Shown here: piece after piece, positions 7,846 through 16,474 of the stretch
How positions within the stretch are numbered: position 1 is the first letter of the stretch
Layout of the letters: the number at the start of each line of letters is the position of its first letter
DNA from: Streptomyces sp. WMMC940
GTDB taxonomy: Bacteria > Actinomycetota > Actinomycetes > Streptomycetales > Streptomycetaceae
Length of the DNA: 64,000 bases
Assembly: GCF_027460265.1 (NCBI RefSeq)
Contig: NZ_JAPZBC010000001.1
Span: 3,116,001-3,180,000 of the forward strand
Direction of reading: 5' to 3'
Position numbers and translations under genes: made by a program
Notes under the pieces: model-generated
The model's database searches: none
What the model saw: the letters and a program-made list of their open reading frames with translations, nothing else
What the model was told of the DNA's origin: nothing

Positions 7846-8370
7846 TCACACCAGCGGGAGCAGCATCGTGATGTCGTCGCGGTAGTCGCCGTCGGAGACG
7901 CGGATCGCGTCGGGCACCCGCCCGACCTCCTTGTAGCCGCACGAGGCGTAGAACCGCTCCAGTCCCGCACCGCCGCGGCAGGTGAGCCGTATCGCGGTGA
8001 TCCCGCTCATGCCGCGTGCGGCGCCCGCGGCCGCTGCGAGCAGGTCCCGTCCGTACCCCTTGCCCTGGTGCCGCGGGTGCACCATCACCGTGTAGAGCCA
8101 GAGCCAGTGGCGCATCAGCCGGTGCGCGTTGAGCGTGAGGAACGCGGCGGCCGCGACCTGCCCGTCCTCGTCGAGCCCGACGAGCAGCCGCGACCGCCCC
8201 TCGGCCATCGCCACCAGGTGCCGCACCAGTTCGGGGCGCACGTCCTCCGTGCTCACCGGCGGTACGAACCCGACGGCCCCGTCGGCGTTGCTCACGTCGG
8301 TCCACAGCGCCAGGATCCCGTCGCGGAGCGCGGGGTCGACAGGCGGATCGAGCGTGAATTCCAGAGCCAT
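7846..8370 (-). CDS. GNAT family N-acetyltransferase
   Basis: A 174-residue acetyltransferase. Motif A reads VHPRHQGKGYGRDLL, with the acetyl-CoA loop HQGKGYG at 101-107. The C-terminal RGGAGLERFYASCGYKEVGRVPDAI is the usual beta5-alpha segment. The substrate is unknown. ATG 8370 fits the start of the fold; it lacks a good ribosome site and TTATCG lies about 12 bases upstream, so it may be read from a leaderless or near-leaderless transcript. It is transcribed in the same direction as mqnE but separated from it by a terminator. Confidence 0.85.
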   Translation of the reverse strand: MALEFTLDPPVDPALRDGILALWTDVSNADGAVGFVPPVSTEDVRPELVRHLVAMAEGRSRLLVGLDEDGQVAAAAFLTLNAHRLMRHWLWLYTVMVHPRHQGKGYGRDLLAAAAGAARGMSGITAIRLTCRGGAGLERFYASCGYKEVGRVPDAIRVSDGDYRDDITMLLPLV

Positions 8371-8471
8371 GACCCGACGATAACAACGCCCCGGCCCCTG
8401 CCCGGGGCGCCCCTGGAGAGGGCCGGGCACGCCCTCGCGGGCGGGTGGGACCGGGGCTCGACGGCCTCGAC

Positions 8472-8493
8472 TCCGGCCCCGCGCGGGGCCGGA
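8472..8493 (-). terminator. Palindromic terminator after mqnE
   Basis: A 22-bp perfect palindrome, TCCGGCCCCGC and its complement back to back, begins 27 bp past the mqnE stop. As RNA it forms a 9-bp GC stem with a 4-base loop. Confidence 0.7.
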
Positions 8494-8519
8494 TGCGTGC
8501 GGAGCCGGGTGCGGGCGCG

Positions 8520-9683
8520 TCAGACGCGCATGGGCTGCGGAGACTCGCGGCGGTCGCCGTCGGGGCCGGGGTACTCGCGGATGACCTCGTAGCGGGTGTT
8601 CCGCTCGACCGGGCGGAAGCCGGCGTCACGGATGAGCTCCAGCAGATCGTCGCGCGTCAGCTTGTTCGGCGTGCCGTAGTTGTCCGCGTCGTGGGTGATC
8701 TTGTACTCGACGACCGAGCCGTCCATGTCGTCCGCACCGTGCTGCAGCGCCAGTTGCGCGGTCTGCACTCCGTGCATCACCCAGAAGACCTTGACGTGGG
8801 GGACGTTGTCGAAGAGCAGTCGGGAGACCGCGAACGTCTTCAGCGCCTCGGCGCCCGTCGCCATCGTCGTGCGGGCCTGGAGCCGGTTGCGGACCTTGCC
8901 GTCCTTCATGTCGACGAAGTCGTGCTGGTACCGCAGCGGGATGAAGACCTGGAAACCGCCGGTCTCGTCCTGCAGTTCACGCAGCCGCAGGACGTGGTCC
9001 ACGCGGTGGCGGGGCTCCTCGATGTGCCCGTACAGCATCGTGGACGGGGTCTTCAGGCCCTTCTCGTGCGCGAGGCGGTGGATCCGGGACCAGTCCTCCC
9101 AGTGGGTGCGGTGGTCCACGATGTGCTGACGGACCTCCCAGTCGAAGATCTCGGCGCCGCCGCCGGTCAGCGACTCCAGCCCGGCGTCGATGAGTTCGTC
9201 CAGGATCTCCGAGGCGGTCAGCCCCGAGATGGTCTCGAAGTGGTGGATCTCGGTCGCGGTGAAGGCCTTCAGCGAGACGTTCGGCAGCGCCTGCTTGAGT
9301 TCGCGCAGCGACCGGGGGTAGTAGCGCCACGGGAGGTTCGGGTGGAGCCCGTTGACGATGTGCAGCTCGGTGAGGTTCTCGCTCTCCATCGCCTTGGCGA
9401 GGCGGACGGCCTCCTCGATGCGCATCGTGTACGCGTCCTTCTCGCCCGGCTTGCGCTGGAACGAGCAGTACGCGCACGACGCGGTGCAGACGTTCGTCAT
9501 GTTGAGGTGGCGGTTGACGTTGAAGTGGACCACATCACCGTTCTTGCGCGTACGGACCTCGTGCGCGAGGCCGCCCAGCCAGGCGAGGTCGTCCGACTCG
9601 TACAGGGCGATGCCGTCCTCGCGGCTCAGCCGCTCGCCGGCCCGGACCTTCTCCTCCAGCTCGCGCTTGAGCCCCGCGTCCAT
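8520..9683 (-). CDS. mqnE: Aminodeoxyfutalosine synthase MqnE (radical SAM)
   Basis: MqnE joins 3-enolpyruvylbenzoate to the adenosyl part of S-adenosylmethionine, giving 6-amino-6-deoxyfutalosine. The 387-residue product has the radical SAM cluster motif as CTASCAYC (Cys66, Cys70, Cys73). Flanking segments HFNVNRHLNMTNVC and GLHPNLPWRYYPRSLRELK separate MqnE from the related MqnC. Its length equals that remembered for S. coelicolor SCO4494. ATG 9683 has GGGAGG eight bases upstream. The AsnC gene lies 259 bp upstream in the same direction, and a palindromic terminator follows. Confidence 0.95.
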   Translation of the reverse strand: MDAGLKRELEEKVRAGERLSREDGIALYESDDLAWLGGLAHEVRTRKNGDVVHFNVNRHLNMTNVCTASCAYCSFQRKPGEKDAYTMRIEEAVRLAKAMESENLTELHIVNGLHPNLPWRYYPRSLRELKQALPNVSLKAFTATEIHHFETISGLTASEILDELIDAGLESLTGGGAEIFDWEVRQHIVDHRTHWEDWSRIHRLAHEKGLKTPSTMLYGHIEEPRHRVDHVLRLRELQDETGGFQVFIPLRYQHDFVDMKDGKVRNRLQARTTMATGAEALKTFAVSRLLFDNVPHVKVFWVMHGVQTAQLALQHGADDMDGSVVEYKITHDADNYGTPNKLTRDDLLELIRDAGFRPVERNTRYEVIREYPGPDGDRRESPQPMRV

Positions 9684-9942
9684 GCGGCCGCCTCCCAGAT
9701 GTCCTCGTACTGCGCTTGTCCCGGGGCCTTTTCCCGGGAGCGCCTCCGGGATCGCCGGAGGCCACACCCACGTTACGCCCAAGGGCCGTCCCGCAATCCC
9801 CGGGGGACCGGCGCGCGGCGTCGTATGCCGTGCGCCGCAAGGCGGGGAGTCGTCCTCATACCGGGTGTATTCGGGCGATTCGAGGACGCAACGAGACGCC
9901 GTGACTGTCCTCGTGCACCCGCCGGGGATCGCGGGACGGCCC

Positions 9943-10398
9943 TCAGACCTCCTCCGGCAGGTCCCCCACCCGGTTCTCCCACTTGGTGGACAGCACGATG
10001 GTGGTGCGCGTCCGCGACACGCCCTTCGTCCCCGACAACCGGCGGATCGTCTTCTCCAGACCGTCGACGTCGCTGGCGCGCACCTTGAGCATGTACGAGT
10101 CGTCGCCCGCGATGAACCAGCAGTCCTCGATCTCCGCCAGGTCGCGCAACCGGTGCGCCACGTCCTCGTGGTCCGCGGCGTCGGAGAGGGAGATGCCGAT
10201 CAGCGCGGTGACGCCGAGGCCGAGCGAGGCGGCGTCGACCGTCGCCCGGTAGCCGGTGATGACGCCTGCGGCCTCCAGGCGGTTGATGCGGTCGGTCACG
10301 GAGGGACCGGAGAGTCCCACGAGCCGGCCGAGCTCGGCGTACGAGGCCCTGCCGTTCTCACGCAGGGCCTGGATGAGCTGCCTATCCACGGCGTCCAT
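9943..10398 (-). CDS. Lrp/AsnC family transcriptional regulator
   Basis: A 151-residue feast/famine regulator. The N-terminal helix-turn-helix is MDAVDRQLIQALRENGRASYAELGRLVGLSGPSVTDRINRLEAAGVI. The C-terminal ligand-sensing RAM domain contains IEDCWFIAGDDSYMLKVRASDVDGLE. Start: ATG 10398 has GGAAGG nine bases upstream and fits the family length, whereas upstream methionines do not. An imperfect inverted repeat at 10433-10448 is a candidate autoregulatory site. It lies between mqnE and the ubiX homologue, as in other streptomycetes, so control of menaquinone genes is plausible but unproven. Confidence 0.93.
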   Translation of the reverse strand: MDAVDRQLIQALRENGRASYAELGRLVGLSGPSVTDRINRLEAAGVITGYRATVDAASLGLGVTALIGISLSDAADHEDVAHRLRDLAEIEDCWFIAGDDSYMLKVRASDVDGLEKTIRRLSGTKGVSRTRTTIVLSTKWENRVGDLPEEV

Positions 10399-10432
10399 AT
10401 GCCTGAGCCTTCCATTATTCATCGCTACCGCA

Positions 10433-10448
10433 ATTTTACGTGTGAAAT
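10433..10448. promoter_or_regulatory. Candidate Lrp/AsnC operator
   Basis: ATTTTAC and GTGAAAT form an inverted repeat with one mismatch around a 2-base centre, 35 bp upstream of the asnC-type start. Lrp-family sites are typically AT-rich imperfect palindromes near their own promoter, and this is the most AT-rich spot in the area. Confidence 0.45.
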
Positions 10449-10554
10449 CCAAGGCATGCAGGGTGAACACCCCGCACTGCCCATGCGTATCCGAACGATC
10501 GGGACGGGGACGGCCGGTCCCGCCGGCCGCCCGGTCCCCTCGCCGGCCGGTCGG

Positions 10555-11220
10555 CTAGTCGGCCCTGGAGCCCCCCAGCTCTCCCTCCCACCGGCGGTAC
10601 AGGCCGTGCGCGACGCCCGCCGCGTCCAGCGCCCGTCCCGCCACGAAGTCCACCAGGTCCTGGATGTGCGTCGCTCCCGAGTAGAAGGCGGGGGACGCCG
10701 GCAGGACCACCGCGCCCGCCTCGTCCAGCGCCACCAGGTGCCGCAGGGTCTGGCCGCCCAGCGGGGTCTCCCGCACGGCCACCACGAGCCTCCGGCGCTC
10801 CTTGAGCGTGACGCTCGCCGCCCGCTGGAGCAGGTCCTTGGACAGCCCGAGCGCCACGCCGGCTGCGCAGGCGGTGGACGCCGGCACGATCAGCATCCCC
10901 TTCACCGGGTACGACCCCGAGGACGGTCCGGCGGCCAGGTCACCGGCCGGCCAGTGGCGCACCGCGCTCACGTCCACCCGGAAGGTCCCGGGCTTGCCGT
11001 CCGCGCCGCGCTCCAGCCAGGTGCGCAGATCGTCCTGCCAGTGCGCGTCCCGGAACGCGATCCCCGTCTCGTCGAGCAGGGTGAGCCGCGAGGCCCTCGA
11101 CACCACCAGGTCGACGCTCTCACCGGCGTCGAGCAGCCCGCGCAGTACGGCTGCGGCGTAGGGAGTCCCGGACGCCCCGGAGACCCCGACGACCCACGGG
11201 GTGCGGTTGGCGTCGTTCAT
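10555..11220 (-). CDS. ubiX: Flavin prenyltransferase (UbiX family)
   Basis: UbiX proteins attach dimethylallyl to FMN and so make the prenylated flavin cofactor required by UbiD decarboxylases. The 221-residue product has the flavoprotein start WVVGVSGASGTPYAAAVLRGL, the loop MLIVPASTACAAGVALGLSKDLLQRAASVTLKERRRLVVAVRETPLG (phosphate and flavin binding) and FYSGATHIQDLVDFVAGR. The partner UbiD homologue is at 13473-14924, and this pair is thought to decarboxylate the prenylated naphthoate late in the futalosine pathway. ATG 11220 is the only plausible start, though its ribosome site is weak. Confidence 0.93.
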   Translation of the reverse strand: MNDANRTPWVVGVSGASGTPYAAAVLRGLLDAGESVDLVVSRASRLTLLDETGIAFRDAHWQDDLRTWLERGADGKPGTFRVDVSAVRHWPAGDLAAGPSSGSYPVKGMLIVPASTACAAGVALGLSKDLLQRAASVTLKERRRLVVAVRETPLGGQTLRHLVALDEAGAVVLPASPAFYSGATHIQDLVDFVAGRALDAAGVAHGLYRRWEGELGGSRAD

Positions 11221-11312
11221 GGGATTGAGCCTATCCGGCCACCGGGTGGCGGAACTGAGTCAGGTGCCCCGGACGTTTCCGGGGGGAGACGCGGGAATCA
11301 CAGGGGGCCACG

Positions 11313-11912
11313 ATGTCGACAGCCTCGCTCGAACCGAGCCGGACCGACCGGGCGAAGGCGGCCGGCAAGCTGATGCTTGCCTGGGTGGCTCTGCTGTGGG
11401 CGCTGGAGGTGGCCGACCACGCCACGGGCCACAGCCTCGACACATACGGGATCACACCGCGCGAGCCCGGCGAGCTGGCCGACGTCGTCCCGGCGTCCTT
11501 CCTCCACTTCGGCTTCGGCCATCTGGCGTCGAACACGGTCCCGCTGCTGGTCTTCGGCTTCCTCGCCGCGCTCGGCGGCGTCCGCCGGTTCCTGGCCGTC
11601 GCCGCGCTGATCATCATCGCCGACGGCATCGGCGTCTGGCTGATATCGCCGCCGGGCTCGAACACGGCGGGCGCGTCCGGTCTCGTCTTCGGCCTCTTCG
11701 GCTATCTGCTGGTCCGCGGTTTCGTGGACCGGCGCCCCCTGGACATCGGCGTCGGTCTGCTCGTCGGCGCGATATGGGGCAGCTCGATCCTGCTGGGTCT
11801 CTCCCCCGCCAACACGGGGGTGAGCTGGCAGGGGCACCTCATCGGACTGGTGGCGGGCGTGGTGGCGGCCTTCGTGTTCCGCCGCCGCAGGCCGACCGCG
11901 ATCACGGCCTGA
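11313..11912 (+). CDS. Rhomboid family intramembrane serine protease
   Basis: A 199-residue, six-helix membrane protease. The catalytic serine is in GASG (Ser122) and the catalytic histidine in QGHLIGLVAG (His175). The preceding HFGFGHLASN (His65-Asn74) matches the HxxxxHxxxN motif on TM2 that forms the oxyanion site. All active-site residues are present, so it should be active. Rhomboids cut single-pass membrane proteins within the bilayer; the substrate is unknown. GGGGG six bases before ATG is the ribosome site. It is inserted between the ubiX homologue and mqnP on the opposite strand, with no evident link to menaquinone. Confidence 0.92.
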   Translation: MSTASLEPSRTDRAKAAGKLMLAWVALLWALEVADHATGHSLDTYGITPREPGELADVVPASFLHFGFGHLASNTVPLLVFGFLAALGGVRRFLAVAALIIIADGIGVWLISPPGSNTAGASGLVFGLFGYLLVRGFVDRRPLDIGVGLLVGAIWGSSILLGLSPANTGVSWQGHLIGLVAGVVAAFVFRRRRPTAITA

Positions 11913-11956
11913 CGGAGCCCGCTCGGGTCCGGGCACGAACCGTGGGCACGGCGCGG

Positions 11957-12529
11957 TCAGGCCCGGGCCGCGGGATCCACGGGGAGTCCTCCCGTGTCCA
12001 GGGTGAGCCTTCCGATGCCCGTCTCCACGACCACCGTCTTGCCGTACGGGAGCGTGTCCCGGCCGAGATAGCCGTCCGGGCCGGGATTCCAGAGCGTGAG
12101 GCAGTGAGCCTTGTAGGGATCGAAGACCAGGTAGTGGGGGATGCCGCGCCTCGCGTAGGCCCGGTCCTTGATCTCGTAGTCGTTGCGGACGCTGCCCGGC
12201 GAGACCACCTCGACGGCGAGTTCAATGAGGTCGGGCGAGTAGGCGCTCAGGTTCTTCTCGCTCTCGGCCCTCGGGATGACGGCGAGGTCCGGGCAGAACT
12301 CGTTCGCGTCGTCGAACGGGATCGTGACGTCGCTGATGAAGTCCCACTCGTCGGAGAGCTGGGCCTCCAGCGCGTTCCACACCGCCCTGATCGTCTTGGC
12401 GTGGTGCGGCTTGACGGGACTCATCACGATGGCACCCTCGACGATCTCCGTCCGGTAGCCCGGGAACATGCCCTCGAGCCGGCTGAGCTGCGAGTGCAGA
12501 CGGTCGATCTCCGAGACGGTGACAGTCAC
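11957..12529 (-). CDS. Uma2 family (DUF820) restriction-endonuclease-fold protein
   Basis: A 190-residue protein of the Uma2/DUF820 type with a PD-(D/E)XK nuclease fold. Recognisable parts are RTEIVEGAIVMSPVKPHHA, CPDLAVIP (probable metal-binding Asp), LAVEVVSPGSVRNDYEIKDRAYARRGIPHYLVFDP. These proteins are abundant in actinobacteria and cyanobacteria, but no cellular role is agreed. GTG 12529 has GGGAGG five bases upstream; an ATG at 12547 is the alternative start. It sits alone between the rhomboid gene, with which it converges, and mqnP. Confidence 0.85.
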   Translation of the reverse strand: MTVTVSEIDRLHSQLSRLEGMFPGYRTEIVEGAIVMSPVKPHHAKTIRAVWNALEAQLSDEWDFISDVTIPFDDANEFCPDLAVIPRAESEKNLSAYSPDLIELAVEVVSPGSVRNDYEIKDRAYARRGIPHYLVFDPYKAHCLTLWNPGPDGYLGRDTLPYGKTVVVETGIGRLTLDTGGLPVDPAARA

Positions 12530-12573
12530 ATCGGCCTCCCTGTCCATGCTCTCGATGGTAGGCCGCACGGTAG

Positions 12574-13476
12574 CTACGGGGTGAGGCCCCGAACGCTCAG
12601 ATCGATCAGGGCGCACACGAACAGGGCAATGCCGATGAAGCCGTTGACGGTGAAGAACGCGCGGTTCAGCCGGGACAGGTCGTGCGGCGTCACGATCGTG
12701 TGCTCGTAGACGAACGCGACCGCGACGATCACCAGACCCAGCCAGAGGAAAGGCCCGGCGCCGGTGGCGAGGGCGTACCAGACGAAGAGGGCCATCGTCA
12801 CGACGTGGCAGGCCCGGGCGCCCCACAGGGCCGCCGGGATGCCGAAGCGGGCCGGGACCGACTTCACACCCTGGGCCCGGTCGGCCTGCACGTCCTGGCA
12901 GGCGAAGATCAGGTCGAAGCCCCCGATCCACACCCCGACCGCCAGCCCGAGGACCACCGCGTCCCACGACCAGGCCCCGGTCACCGCCAGCCAGGCGCCG
13001 ACGGGACCCATGGCCTGGGCGAGGCCGAGGATCGCGTGCGGGAAGTTCGTGAAGCGCTTCCCGTACGGGTAGACCACCATCGGGACGACCGCGACCGGCG
13101 CGAGCGCGAGGCACAGCGGGTTGAGCAGGGCCGCGGCGCCGAGGAAGACCGCGACGGCGACGCCCGCCCCGATCCAGGCGGACCGCACCGACACCGCTCC
13201 GGTCACCAGTTCGCGGCCGGCGGTCCGCGGGTTGCGGGCGTCGATCTCCCGGTCGATGATCCGGTTGCAGGCCATGGCGAACGTCCGCAGGCCCACCATG
13301 GCGACCGTGACGAGCAGCAGCGTGACCCAGTCGACGCGCCCGTCGCTCTCGAACATCGCGGTGAGGGCGGCGATGTACGCGAACGGCAGCGCGAAGACCG
13401 AGTGCTCGATCATCACCAGCCGCAGGAACGCCTTGGTCCGGCCGGGACCCGGTACGGCCGCCGCGGACGCGCTCAC
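12574..13476 (-). CDS. mqnP: UbiA-family prenyltransferase MqnP
   Basis: A 300-residue membrane prenyltransferase with about eight helices. In the futalosine pathway it transfers the polyprenyl chain to 1,4-dihydroxy-6-naphthoate. The first Asp-rich motif is NRIIDREIDARNPRTAGRE, which binds Mg-diphosphate; the second is CQDVQADRAQGVKSVPARFG. The start is GTG 13476, which overlaps the TGA of the UbiD-type gene, with AAGGAG eight bases upstream, so the two are translationally coupled. The S. coelicolor counterpart, as I recall, is SCO4491. Confidence 0.94.
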   Translation of the reverse strand: MSASAAAVPGPGRTKAFLRLVMIEHSVFALPFAYIAALTAMFESDGRVDWVTLLLVTVAMVGLRTFAMACNRIIDREIDARNPRTAGRELVTGAVSVRSAWIGAGVAVAVFLGAAALLNPLCLALAPVAVVPMVVYPYGKRFTNFPHAILGLAQAMGPVGAWLAVTGAWSWDAVVLGLAVGVWIGGFDLIFACQDVQADRAQGVKSVPARFGIPAALWGARACHVVTMALFVWYALATGAGPFLWLGLVIVAVAFVYEHTIVTPHDLSRLNRAFFTVNGFIGIALFVCALIDLSVRGLTP

Positions 13477-14924
13477 AGGCCGTACTCCTTCCACCGGCGG
13501 TCGACCAGCGCCGCCGTGTCCGGATCGGAGAGCACCATCTCCGGCCATCCCCCGTCCCGGGTGTAGCCCTCCTCGGGCCACTTCCTCGTCGCGTCGATCC
13601 CCGCCTTGCCGCCCCAGAACTGCTGGTAGGAGGAGTGGTCGAGGTGGTCCACGGGCCCCTCCACGACCGTCAGGTCGCGGGCGTAGTCGGTGTTGCCCAG
13701 CGCCCGCCACGAGACCTCGTGCAGGTCGTGGACGTCGCAGTCGGAGTCCACGACGACGATCAGCTTGGTCAGCGACATCATGTGCGCCCCCCAGATGGCG
13801 TGCATCACCTTCTGGGCGTGCTTCGGGTACTTCTTGTCGATCGAGACGATCGCGCAGTTGTGGAAGCCGCCCGACTCGGGCAGGTGGTAGTCCACGACGT
13901 CCGGCACGATGATCTTGAGCAGCGGGAGGAAGAAGCGTTCCGTCGCCCGGCCGAGCGGGCCGTCCTCCGTCGGGGGCCGTCCCACCACGATCGACTGGAG
14001 CAGGGGGCGCTTGCGCATCGTCACGCAGTCGATCGTCAGCGCCGGGAAGTCCTCCTGCGGCGTGTAGAAGCCGGTGTGGTCCCCGAACGGGCCCTCGGGA
14101 AGCATCTTCCCCGGCTCCAGCCAGCCCTCCAGGACGACCTCCGCCTGCGCGGGCACCTGGAGCGGCACGGTCTTGCAGTCGACCATCTCGATCCGCTTGC
14201 CCTGGACGAAGCCCGCGAACAGGTACTCGTCGATGTCCCCGGGGAGCGGCGCCGTCGACGCGTAGGTCACGGCGGGCGGGCAGCCGAACGCGATGGCGAC
14301 CGGCAGCTTCTCACCCCGCCGCGCGGCCACCTGGTAGTGGTTGCGGCTGTCCTTGTGGATCTGCCAGTGCATTCCGATGGTGCGCTTGTCGTGGCGCTGG
14401 AGCCGGTAGAGGCCGAGGTTGCGCACCCCGGTGTCAGGGTCCTTGGTGTGGGTGAGGCCCAGGTTGAAGAAGGACCCGCCGTCGTCGGGCCAGGTGAACA
14501 ACGCGGGCAGCCGGTCCAGATCGACCTCGTCACCGCGCAGGACCACCTCCTGCACCGGTGCGTCCTTCACCTTCTTCGGCGGCACGTGCGTCATCGCCCC
14601 GAGCTTGCCGAACGCCTCGCGCACCCCGACGAATCCGTGCGGCAGCTCCGGCTTCAGCAGTCCGCCGATCTTCGTGCTGATCTCGTCGTACGACTTCAGC
14701 CCCAGCGCCTTCAGCAACCGGCGGTCGGTACCGTACACGTTCATCGCGAGGGGCATCGACGAACCGCGTACGTTCTCGAAGAGCAGCGCGGGCCCGCCGG
14801 ACTTCTGGACCCGGTCGACGATCTCCCCGACCTCCAGGTACGGGTCGACTTCGGCCTTGATGCGCTTGAGGTCGCCCTCGCGCTCCAGTGCCCGGAGCAG
14901 CGAGCGAAGATCGTCGTAAGCCAT
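13473..14924 (-). CDS. ubiD: UbiD family decarboxylase of menaquinone synthesis
   Basis: A 483-residue prenyl-FMN-dependent decarboxylase. Its likely job is removal of the carboxylate from the prenylated 6-naphthoate intermediate, using cofactor from the UbiX homologue at 10555. Signatures include [25 protein letters not shown], with the prenyl-FMN and metal contacts, and the catalytic [13 protein letters not shown]. It is full length for the family. ATG 14924 matches the usual N-terminus [14 protein letters not shown]. It is first in a two-gene unit with mqnP, overlapping by four bases. Confidence 0.94.
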   Translation of the reverse strand: MAYDDLRSLLRALEREGDLKRIKAEVDPYLEVGEIVDRVQKSGGPALLFENVRGSSMPLAMNVYGTDRRLLKALGLKSYDEISTKIGGLLKPELPHGFVGVREAFGKLGAMTHVPPKKVKDAPVQEVVLRGDEVDLDRLPALFTWPDDGGSFFNLGLTHTKDPDTGVRNLGLYRLQRHDKRTIGMHWQIHKDSRNHYQVAARRGEKLPVAIAFGCPPAVTYASTAPLPGDIDEYLFAGFVQGKRIEMVDCKTVPLQVPAQAEVVLEGWLEPGKMLPEGPFGDHTGFYTPQEDFPALTIDCVTMRKRPLLQSIVVGRPPTEDGPLGRATERFFLPLLKIIVPDVVDYHLPESGGFHNCAIVSIDKKYPKHAQKVMHAIWGAHMMSLTKLIVVVDSDCDVHDLHEVSWRALGNTDYARDLTVVEGPVDHLDHSSYQQFWGGKAGIDATRKWPEEGYTRDGGWPEMVLSDPDTAALVDRRWKEYGL

Positions 14925-15009
14925 GCCGTCCAGTATCGGCCACTCGCTACGCTGGACTCGTCACGGGGGCCGTTCCACGGCCCCGTTCTCCGCACGCAGG
15001 GGGCCGCCA

Positions 15010-15336
15010 ATGCTTCGGGTGCTGATGTTCTTGGTGCCGCTGGCGCTCAGCATCTACGCCTTCATCGACTGCATCTCCACGGACGAGAAGGAGATCCGGC
15101 ACATCCCCAAGCCGCTCTGGGCGATCCTCGTGCTGCTCTTCCCGCTCGTCGGTTCGATCTCCTGGCTGATCGCCGGAAAGGACCGCGGCGCGCCCCGCTC
15201 GACACGGCGGGGCGGCTGGGTGGCGCCCGACGACAACCCCGAGTTCCTGAAGTCCCTCGACGACGAGGGCGGATCCGGGCAGCCCGGGGACCGGGCGAAG
15301 GATCCGAAGCGCGACGAGGACCCGGGCACGTCCTGA
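15010..15336 (+). CDS. PLDc_N domain membrane protein
   Basis: A 108-residue protein with two N-terminal helices, [21 protein letters not shown] and [22 protein letters not shown], as in the PLDc_N (phospholipase D-nuclease N-terminal) domain. A hydrophilic, acidic tail follows. It lacks any phospholipase catalytic HKD motif, so it is a stand-alone membrane anchor domain of unknown role. A GGGGG ribosome site precedes ATG 15010. It is divergent from the ubiD homologue and followed 19 bp later by the deaminase gene, so the two probably form an operon. Confidence 0.85.
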   Translation: MLRVLMFLVPLALSIYAFIDCISTDEKEIRHIPKPLWAILVLLFPLVGSISWLIAGKDRGAPRSTRRGGWVAPDDNPEFLKSLDDEGGSGQPGDRAKDPKRDEDPGTS

Positions 15337-15355
15337 CGACGGGAGGGCCGGGACC

Positions 15356-15811
15356 ATGGACCGGGATCTGGCATTGCGGTGGCTGTCCACGGCCTTCGAG
15401 GAGGCGCGCGCCGGCCTCGCGGAGGGCGGCATCCCGATCGGGGCCGCGCTGTACGCGGCGGACGGCTCGCTGCTGGGCCGCGGACACAACCGCCGGGTCC
15501 AGGACGGCGATCCTTCGGTGCACGCCGAGACGGACGCGTTCCGCGCGGCGGGGCGTCAGCGCTCGTACCGGGGCACGACGATGGTGACCACCCTCTCCCC
15601 CTGCTGGTACTGCGCCGGGCTGGTGCGGCAGTTCGGCATCTCCCGGGTCGTGGTCGGCGAGGCGGAGACGTTCCACGGTGCCCACGACTGGCTGGCGGCG
15701 CACGGTGTGGAGGTCGTGGTCCTGGACGATCCCGCGTGCACGGCGCTGATGCGGGAGTTCGTCGAAGACCGTCCGGACCTGTGGCACGAGGACATCGGCG
15801 AGGACGGCTGA
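15356..15811 (+). CDS. Nucleoside/cytosine deaminase-like protein (CDA superfamily)
   Basis: A 151-residue zinc hydrolase. The zinc and proton-shuttle motif HAE lies in PSVHAETDAFRAAGR and the other two ligands in LSPCWYC. The sequence around these (RSYRGTTMVTTLSPCWYCAGLVRQF) resembles the yeast-type cytosine deaminase branch more than the tRNA-adenosine deaminase TadA. Deamination of cytosine or a related base is the likely activity. GGGAGG precedes ATG 15356. It follows the PLDc_N gene on the same strand. Confidence 0.85.
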   Translation: MDRDLALRWLSTAFEEARAGLAEGGIPIGAALYAADGSLLGRGHNRRVQDGDPSVHAETDAFRAAGRQRSYRGTTMVTTLSPCWYCAGLVRQFGISRVVVGEAETFHGAHDWLAAHGVEVVVLDDPACTALMREFVEDRPDLWHEDIGEDG

Positions 15812-15841
15812 TCCCCGCCGACCCCGTCCCGGCCCGACCGG

Positions 15842-16372
15842 TCAGGAGCGGGCGGCGTACTCCGCTCGGAGCTGCTCGAAGCGCTCCGGGGTCCAGGCGG
15901 ACCAGTCCGCGGGCCGGCCGTCGAGCGCGTCGGACAGGTACTCGAAGTGCTGGTGCCAGCCGGCCAGGTTGTCGAGGCGCCGCCCGTCCGGGCCGGAGAA
16001 CTCGTTGGTGAAGCGCAGCACGGTGGCGAGCGAGTCGGCGGGGGCCGGCTCCATGTGGAAGCGGATGCGGCCGTGCGTCTCGACGGTGTACTCGGCGACG
16101 GCCTCCCGGTCCCAGGCCGTGACCCGCCCCGAGACCACGGCCCCGTCGACGCTCTCCTCCGCGTTCAGCCAACGGAGCGTCACCGCGCCGTCCATCCGGG
16201 GTTCCAGCAGGTCGGCGGCGGCCAGCCACTGCGGCAGGCCCTCGGGGGTCGCCACGGCGGCCCAGACCCGCACCACCGGGTGCGGCAGATGGAGCACGTA
16301 GTGCAGGACGTGGACCGGGCCGTCGTCGCCGGCGCGGGTCTCGCTGGTGCCGTACGGGATCGCTTCCGTCAT
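15842..16372 (-). CDS. SRPBCC (START/Bet v1-like, AHSA1 type) protein
   Basis: A 176-residue protein with the helix-grip fold typical of AHSA1-type domains: LHYVLHLPHPVVRVWAAVATPEGLPQWLA at the N-terminus, then alternating strands and a C-terminal GWHQHFEYLSDALDG helix. These domains bind hydrophobic ligands in a central cavity; the ligand is not predictable. It converges with the deaminase gene and ends 30 bp from it. The ATG at 16372 has only a weak ribosome site. Confidence 0.8.
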   Translation of the reverse strand: MTEAIPYGTSETRAGDDGPVHVLHYVLHLPHPVVRVWAAVATPEGLPQWLAAADLLEPRMDGAVTLRWLNAEESVDGAVVSGRVTAWDREAVAEYTVETHGRIRFHMEPAPADSLATVLRFTNEFSGPDGRRLDNLAGWHQHFEYLSDALDGRPADWSAWTPERFEQLRAEYAARS

Positions 16373-16445
16373 GGCACCAGCGTCGCCCGCGCGGGCCGGG
16401 TCCGCTACCGTGCCTCGCCCACTCGGACGCCTGCCGGGACGTCCC

Positions 16446-16465
16446 CCGGGGCATCACGGCCCCGG
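16446..16465 (-). terminator. Short GC hairpin after ccsB
   Basis: CCGGGGC and GCCCCGG pair around a 6-base loop, 10 bp past the ccsB stop. The stem is short, so it is a modest terminator candidate for the cytochrome c maturation operon. Confidence 0.4.
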
Positions 16466-16474
16466 CGCGGCGGC

